Assembly: GCA_038147335.1 (NCBI GenBank)
Contig: JAYQTK010000006.1
Coordinates: 248,001-312,000 of the forward strand
Direction of reading: 5' to 3'
Origin: Marisimplicoccus sp038147335
Lineage (GTDB): Bacteria > Bacteroidota > Bacteroidia > Flavobacteriales > Flavobacteriaceae
Length of the DNA: 64,000 bases
This document shows, in pieces, positions 60,843 through 64,000 of the stretch (its first letter is position 1; every line of letters starts with the position of its first letter). The notes beneath the pieces are model-generated. The model ran no database searches, was not told the DNA's origin, and worked only from the letters and a program-made list of their open reading frames with translations. A program made the translations under genes and the position numbers.

Positions 60843-61454
60843 TTATTTAATTTTTAGTGAAAACATTTTTTTGGAATTAATAAACCCTTCTAGAAAATCC
60901 CCACTTATCACTTTGGAGACTCCAGATGGCGTTCCAGTAAAGATCAAATCACCAATCTTTAATGTAAAATATTGAGAGACATATGAAATAATCTCATCTA
61001 TTTTCCACAGCATATTAGAAGAATTACCTGATTGAACAATGCTACTATTTTTTTTGAGCTCAAAATTTATGTTTGAGATATTTTCAATTTCTTCAACGTT
61101 AATAAAATCTCCTACCATACAAGAGTTATCAAAAGCCTTAGATTTTTCCCAAGGATGACCTTTCTCTTTTAATTTATTCTGTATATCTCTGGCAGTAAAA
61201 TCTATTCCTAGACCAATTTGATTATAGTACTTATTTGAGAATGATTCATCTATATATTTACCAACTTTATTAATCTTTACAACTAATTCAACTTCATGAT
61301 GTATCTCATCGGAAAACGCGGGTATTATAAAGTTTTGATTTTTAGCTATTATTGAGGAATCAGGTTTAATAAAAACAACAGGTTCTTTTGGTCTTTCATT
61401 AGATAATTCTTTTATATGATCGGAATAATTTCTTCCTATGCAAATTATTTTCAC
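60843..61454 (-). CDS. Fumarylacetoacetate hydrolase (FAH) family protein
   Basis: The protein has 203 residues with the single-domain FAH fold. Metal ligands are expected in SDEIHHEVELVVKI (two Glu), the Asp in GIDFTARDIQ and the Lys in KSKAFDNSCMVGDF; the end has GDLIFTGTPSGVSKV. Members hydrolyse or decarboxylate diketo acids such as acylpyruvate or oxaloacetate. The substrate here is not known. It is one base after the exonuclease gene. Confidence 0.9.
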   Translation of the reverse strand: MKIICIGRNYSDHIKELSNERPKEPVVFIKPDSSIIAKNQNFIIPAFSDEIHHEVELVVKINKVGKYIDESFSNKYYNQIGLGIDFTARDIQNKLKEKGHPWEKSKAFDNSCMVGDFINVEEIENISNINFELKKNSSIVQSGNSSNMLWKIDEIISYVSQYFTLKIGDLIFTGTPSGVSKVISGDFLEGFINSKKMFSLKIK

Positions 61455-61455
61455 T

Positions 61456-62226
61456 TTATTTTGAATTTAATAAACTAAGTTTTATTTGTGTAAAAATTTT
61501 CTTTGTATACTCAGGGAAATCACCATTCATTATCCATGAATAATAACCTGTATCAGTTTTAAATACATCAATAACTTTTTGACCAGTATATTTACCAAAA
61601 GCAAATACTGCATCATTATCAGAGTCTACCCTTATTTTTCCAGCAAAATCTAAATTATCATTTCTCTTTGTGAACTCACTCAGAAAATCAATATTTGGTT
61701 TAAGATCATCATATTTTTCTAATTGAGCTTTAAAAACTTCATATGTTGCTATTGTGTCATCCATTGCAGAATGTGCATTTTCTAGATCTTTATCACAATA
61801 AAATTTTAAAGCTGCTGTAAGATTTCTTGGCTCCTTCTTGTGATATATTACTTGACTATCAATTAATTTAATTTTTGTAAAATCAAATTCTATTTCTGCC
61901 CTGATTAGCTCCTCTACAAGTATTGGGACATCAAATTTTATTGAATTAAATCCAGCTAAATCACATCCCTTGATAAACTCATAAATTTCTTTTGCGTAAT
62001 GCTTAAAGTTTGGCTCATCCTTAACCATTTCATTTGTTATACCGTGAACATTAGTAGCCTGGAATGAAATCTCCATTTCAGGATTTATTCTCCAAACCTT
62101 CTGTGACTCAGATTTATCAACATCTACTTTAAGAATTGCTATTTCAACAATTCTATCTTTACCAACTTTAGCACCAGTTGTTTCAAGATCAAAAAAACAA
62201 ATTGGTCTATCTAGGTTTATTTTCAT
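61456..62226 (-). CDS. DnaQ-like 3'-5' exonuclease (DEDDh type)
   Basis: The protein has 256 residues. The exonuclease domain (about 8-175) shows CFFDLETTGAKVGKDRIVEIA (ExoI, Asp/Glu), GFNSIKFDVPILVEE (ExoII) and NAHSAMDDTIATYEVF (ExoIII, His and Asp). A C-terminal stretch, VFAFGKYTGQKVIDV with YYSWIMNGDFP, resembles the small domain often appended to such exonucleases. It could proofread DNA or degrade RNA; the substrate is not decided. It is one base after the E2 gene. Confidence 0.9.
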   Translation of the reverse strand: MKINLDRPICFFDLETTGAKVGKDRIVEIAILKVDVDKSESQKVWRINPEMEISFQATNVHGITNEMVKDEPNFKHYAKEIYEFIKGCDLAGFNSIKFDVPILVEELIRAEIEFDFTKIKLIDSQVIYHKKEPRNLTAALKFYCDKDLENAHSAMDDTIATYEVFKAQLEKYDDLKPNIDFLSEFTKRNDNLDFAGKIRVDSDNDAVFAFGKYTGQKVIDVFKTDTGYYSWIMNGDFPEYTKKIFTQIKLSLLNSK

Positions 62227-62227
62227 T

Positions 62228-63541
62228 TTAGATTGTTTGATTCATATCCCATTCTTCAAGATATTCAGCAACTCTTTTTACAAAGCTCCCTCCTATTGAT
62301 CCATTAATAATTCTATGGTCATACGTATGTGAGAGTATTAGTTTTTTTCTAATTCCAACAAAATCTCCTTTATCAGTTTCTATTACAGATGGAAGCTTTC
62401 TTATTACTCCTATTGCTATTATACCAACTTGTGGCTGATTTATAATCGGTGTACCCATTATTGATCCAAAATTACCAACATTTGTAACGGTATATGTGCC
62501 ATCTGAAATTTCCTCAGGTTTTAATGAATTTGACCTAGCCCTTTTTGAAAGATCATTAACGGCTATTGCAAGTCCTTTTAAGTTCAGATGATCTGCATTT
62601 TTTATAACCGGAACAATTAAATTACCATTATCCACAGCAGTTGCCATTCCGATATTTATTGATCTTTTAATAACAATTTTATCATCAACTACAGAACTGT
62701 TTAAAATTGGAAAATCCTTTAATGACTTGACTACTGCGCTAATGAATATAGGAGTGAATGTAAGCTTTTGTCCTTCATTTTCTTGAAATGATCTTTTATA
62801 TTTTTCTCTCCAGTCCCAAACGTTTGATACATCAACCTCAACAAATGACTGGACATGAGCAGAAATTTTCTTAGAATCTGACATATGGTTGAAAATAATC
62901 TTACCCATCCTGTCTAGTTCTATAATCTGATCACCAACTGAGGATTGTGTTGGCGCATAACTATCATTAGTAATTCCAGATTTTATATCACCTTTTATAT
63001 AATTTAATATATCCTGTTTGGTTACTCTGCCATCTTTTCCTGACCCAGATATCTGATCTAGTTCCTTTAAACTTATATTTTCCTTTTTAGCGATACTTTT
63101 TACTAATGGTGAATAAAATCTATCACTTTTACTTATTTCATTTTCAGATTCAATTTTTTTCGAATCGTCAAGCAGTTTAATTGAAGGTATTTCCATTTCA
63201 GGAATATTAGATTCTACCTCTTCTACATTCTGTTTTTCAACTAAAATATCTTCTTGTTTTTTTGGAGAATTATCTATCACTTCATCATCATTGTCAATTG
63301 AATCAGTTTCTATCTCTGCTATTGTATCACCAACTTTTACAATATCATTAACCTCAAAATTCTTCTTAATTAACTTTCCTTTAAATTCAGAAGGGACATC
63401 TGAATCTACTTTATCTGTGGCAATCTCAACAATTGATTCGTCAGCTTCAACTATATCTCCAACCTCTTTCAACCATTTAGTTATAGTAGCCTCAGCAATA
63501 CTCTCTCCCATTTTTGGGAGTTTTAATAGATATTTTCCCAT
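62228..63541 (-). CDS. 2-oxo acid dehydrogenase complex dihydrolipoamide acyltransferase (E2)
   Basis: The protein has 437 residues. Domains in order: one lipoyl domain (1-77, lipoyl Lys K44 in EIATDKVDSD), an acidic linker, the E1/E3-binding domain (about 143-180: YSPLVKSIAKKENISLKELD), and the catalytic domain (205-437). The end reads YDHRIINGSIGG: the catalytic His is kept, but the usual DG that follows is NG. This may be the branched-chain or 2-oxoglutarate complex; E1 and E3 are not in the window. It is first in an E2-exonuclease-FAH-PncC run. Confidence 0.92.
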   Translation of the reverse strand: MGKYLLKLPKMGESIAEATITKWLKEVGDIVEADESIVEIATDKVDSDVPSEFKGKLIKKNFEVNDIVKVGDTIAEIETDSIDNDDEVIDNSPKKQEDILVEKQNVEEVESNIPEMEIPSIKLLDDSKKIESENEISKSDRFYSPLVKSIAKKENISLKELDQISGSGKDGRVTKQDILNYIKGDIKSGITNDSYAPTQSSVGDQIIELDRMGKIIFNHMSDSKKISAHVQSFVEVDVSNVWDWREKYKRSFQENEGQKLTFTPIFISAVVKSLKDFPILNSSVVDDKIVIKRSINIGMATAVDNGNLIVPVIKNADHLNLKGLAIAVNDLSKRARSNSLKPEEISDGTYTVTNVGNFGSIMGTPIINQPQVGIIAIGVIRKLPSVIETDKGDFVGIRKKLILSHTYDHRIINGSIGGSFVKRVAEYLEEWDMNQTI

Positions 63542-63555
63542 TACTTAAGTATTTG

Positions 63556-63563
63556 CAAATTTA
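63556..63563 (-). promoter_or_regulatory. Putative E2 operon promoter -7 element (TAAATTTG)
   Basis: The minus strand reads TGTAAATTTGCAAAT between the recR stop and the E2 ATG, containing TAAATTTG. It would drive the E2-exonuclease-FAH-pncC run. Confidence 0.5.
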
Positions 63564-63575
63564 CAATATTAATGA

Positions 63576-64000
63576 TTAATGATTTGAAAGATTACTTTCA
63601 TAAGGGCGTCTATTCTGAATACTTCTTGCCAATGTAACTTCATCAGTATATTCAAGTTGGTCACCAACAGGGATTCCTCTGGCAAGAACAGATACTTTAA
63701 CATCAAGGTTTTTCAAAGTTTTAAAAATATAAAAGCTTGTGGTATCTGCCTCAATAGTAGCACTAAGTGCAAAAATGACCTCAACTATATTTTTTTCAGA
63801 TATTTTTTTTTCGAGAGTTGAAATGTTAAGATCCTCAGGGCCTATTCCCTCAATTGGAGAAATCACACCACCAAGTACATGGTAAACTCCCTTATAAAGG
63901 TTAGTGTTTTCTATTGCAATTACGTCTCTAATATCTTCAACTATGCAAACTAATGACTGATCTCTTGAAGGATTTAAACAGATATCACAAACATCTTTAT
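63576..64000 (-). CDS. recR: Recombination protein RecR, C-terminal part (5' end beyond the window)
   Basis: The frame is open to the window edge, giving the last 141 residues or so. VCDICLNPSRDQSLVCIVED carries the second CxxC of the zinc finger and the start of the Toprim domain; YKGVYHVLGGVISPIEGIGPEDLN, then EVIFALSATIEADTTSFYI and VSVLARGIPVGDQLEYTDE, follow, all typical of RecR. RecR loads RecA with RecO at gaps. A GTG at 63866 is not the real start because conserved sequence continues upstream. Confidence 0.95.
   Translation of the reverse strand, partial: KDVCDICLNPSRDQSLVCIVEDIRDVIAIENTNLYKGVYHVLGGVISPIEGIGPEDLNISTLEKKISEKNIVEVIFALSATIEADTTSFYIFKTLKNLDVKVSVLARGIPVGDQLEYTDEVTLARSIQNRRPYESNLSNH

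Overview
The window is AT-rich (roughly 30% G+C by eye) and almost fully coding. It looks like a chromosome segment of a streamlined marine Bacteroidota, most likely a flavobacterium. The evidence is: TAnnTTTG promoter elements at several operon heads; no Shine-Dalgarno sequences, with A/T-rich leaders instead; a 950-residue CarB without the allosteric domain; BshC (bacillithiol synthesis); DUF4295 next to L33 and L28; DUF4199 and DUF1343 proteins; and a proton-pump proteorhodopsin beside a divergent blh gene. I see no tRNA, rRNA, CRISPR array, insertion sequence, prophage or integron. No gene-free stretch exceeds about 160 bases.

Layout. 1-6.3 kb: end of an S41 peptidase, carB, rpmH, a DUF2892-like/TPR membrane protein, a small GNAT, mtaB and L31. 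6.4-16.7 kb (plus strand): DUF4199 protein, glycosyltransferase, ABC exporter, purL, acyl-CoA dehydrogenase, M28 peptidase. 16.7-23.1 kb: cysteine synthase-like enzyme, LolC/FtsX-type permease, NamZ-like muramidase, VOC protein, an unknown membrane protein, folD, blh. 23.2-29.5 kb: proteorhodopsin facing argS across a shared terminator, then gltA, eno, carA. 29.55-46.1 kb: one continuous minus-strand ribosomal superoperon (str, S10, spc and alpha clusters joined) from rpsL to rplQ, without tuf. 46.2-55.9 kb: mnmA, yidC, pyrG, a LysM plus periplasmic-binding-fold protein, an unknown, guaA, bshC. 56-59.4 kb: a large BNR-repeat protein and an MGMT-like small protein. 59.5-64 kb: DUF4295 with a repeat tail, L33, L28; then recR, a 2-oxoacid dehydrogenase E2, an exonuclease, an FAH-family protein and a CinA/PncC domain.

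The genes are mostly housekeeping: translation, nucleotide synthesis (carA, carB, purL, pyrG, guaA, folD), membrane biogenesis (secY, yidC) and central carbon (gltA, eno, E2). The light-driven pump and its retinal-forming oxygenase sit among them.

The two most unusual things are these. (1) Long, near-identical DNA repeats encode acidic Ala/Glu/Pro tails on two ribosome-associated proteins: L31 (9 x 27 bp) and the DUF4295 protein (7 x 30 bp). (2) Three genes (rpoA, mtaB, rpmE) each carry a one-base indel that breaks an otherwise intact frame. Because rpoA is essential, sequencing or assembly error is the likeliest cause, and the products are described here in their restored frames. I found no clear defence or other novel multi-gene system.
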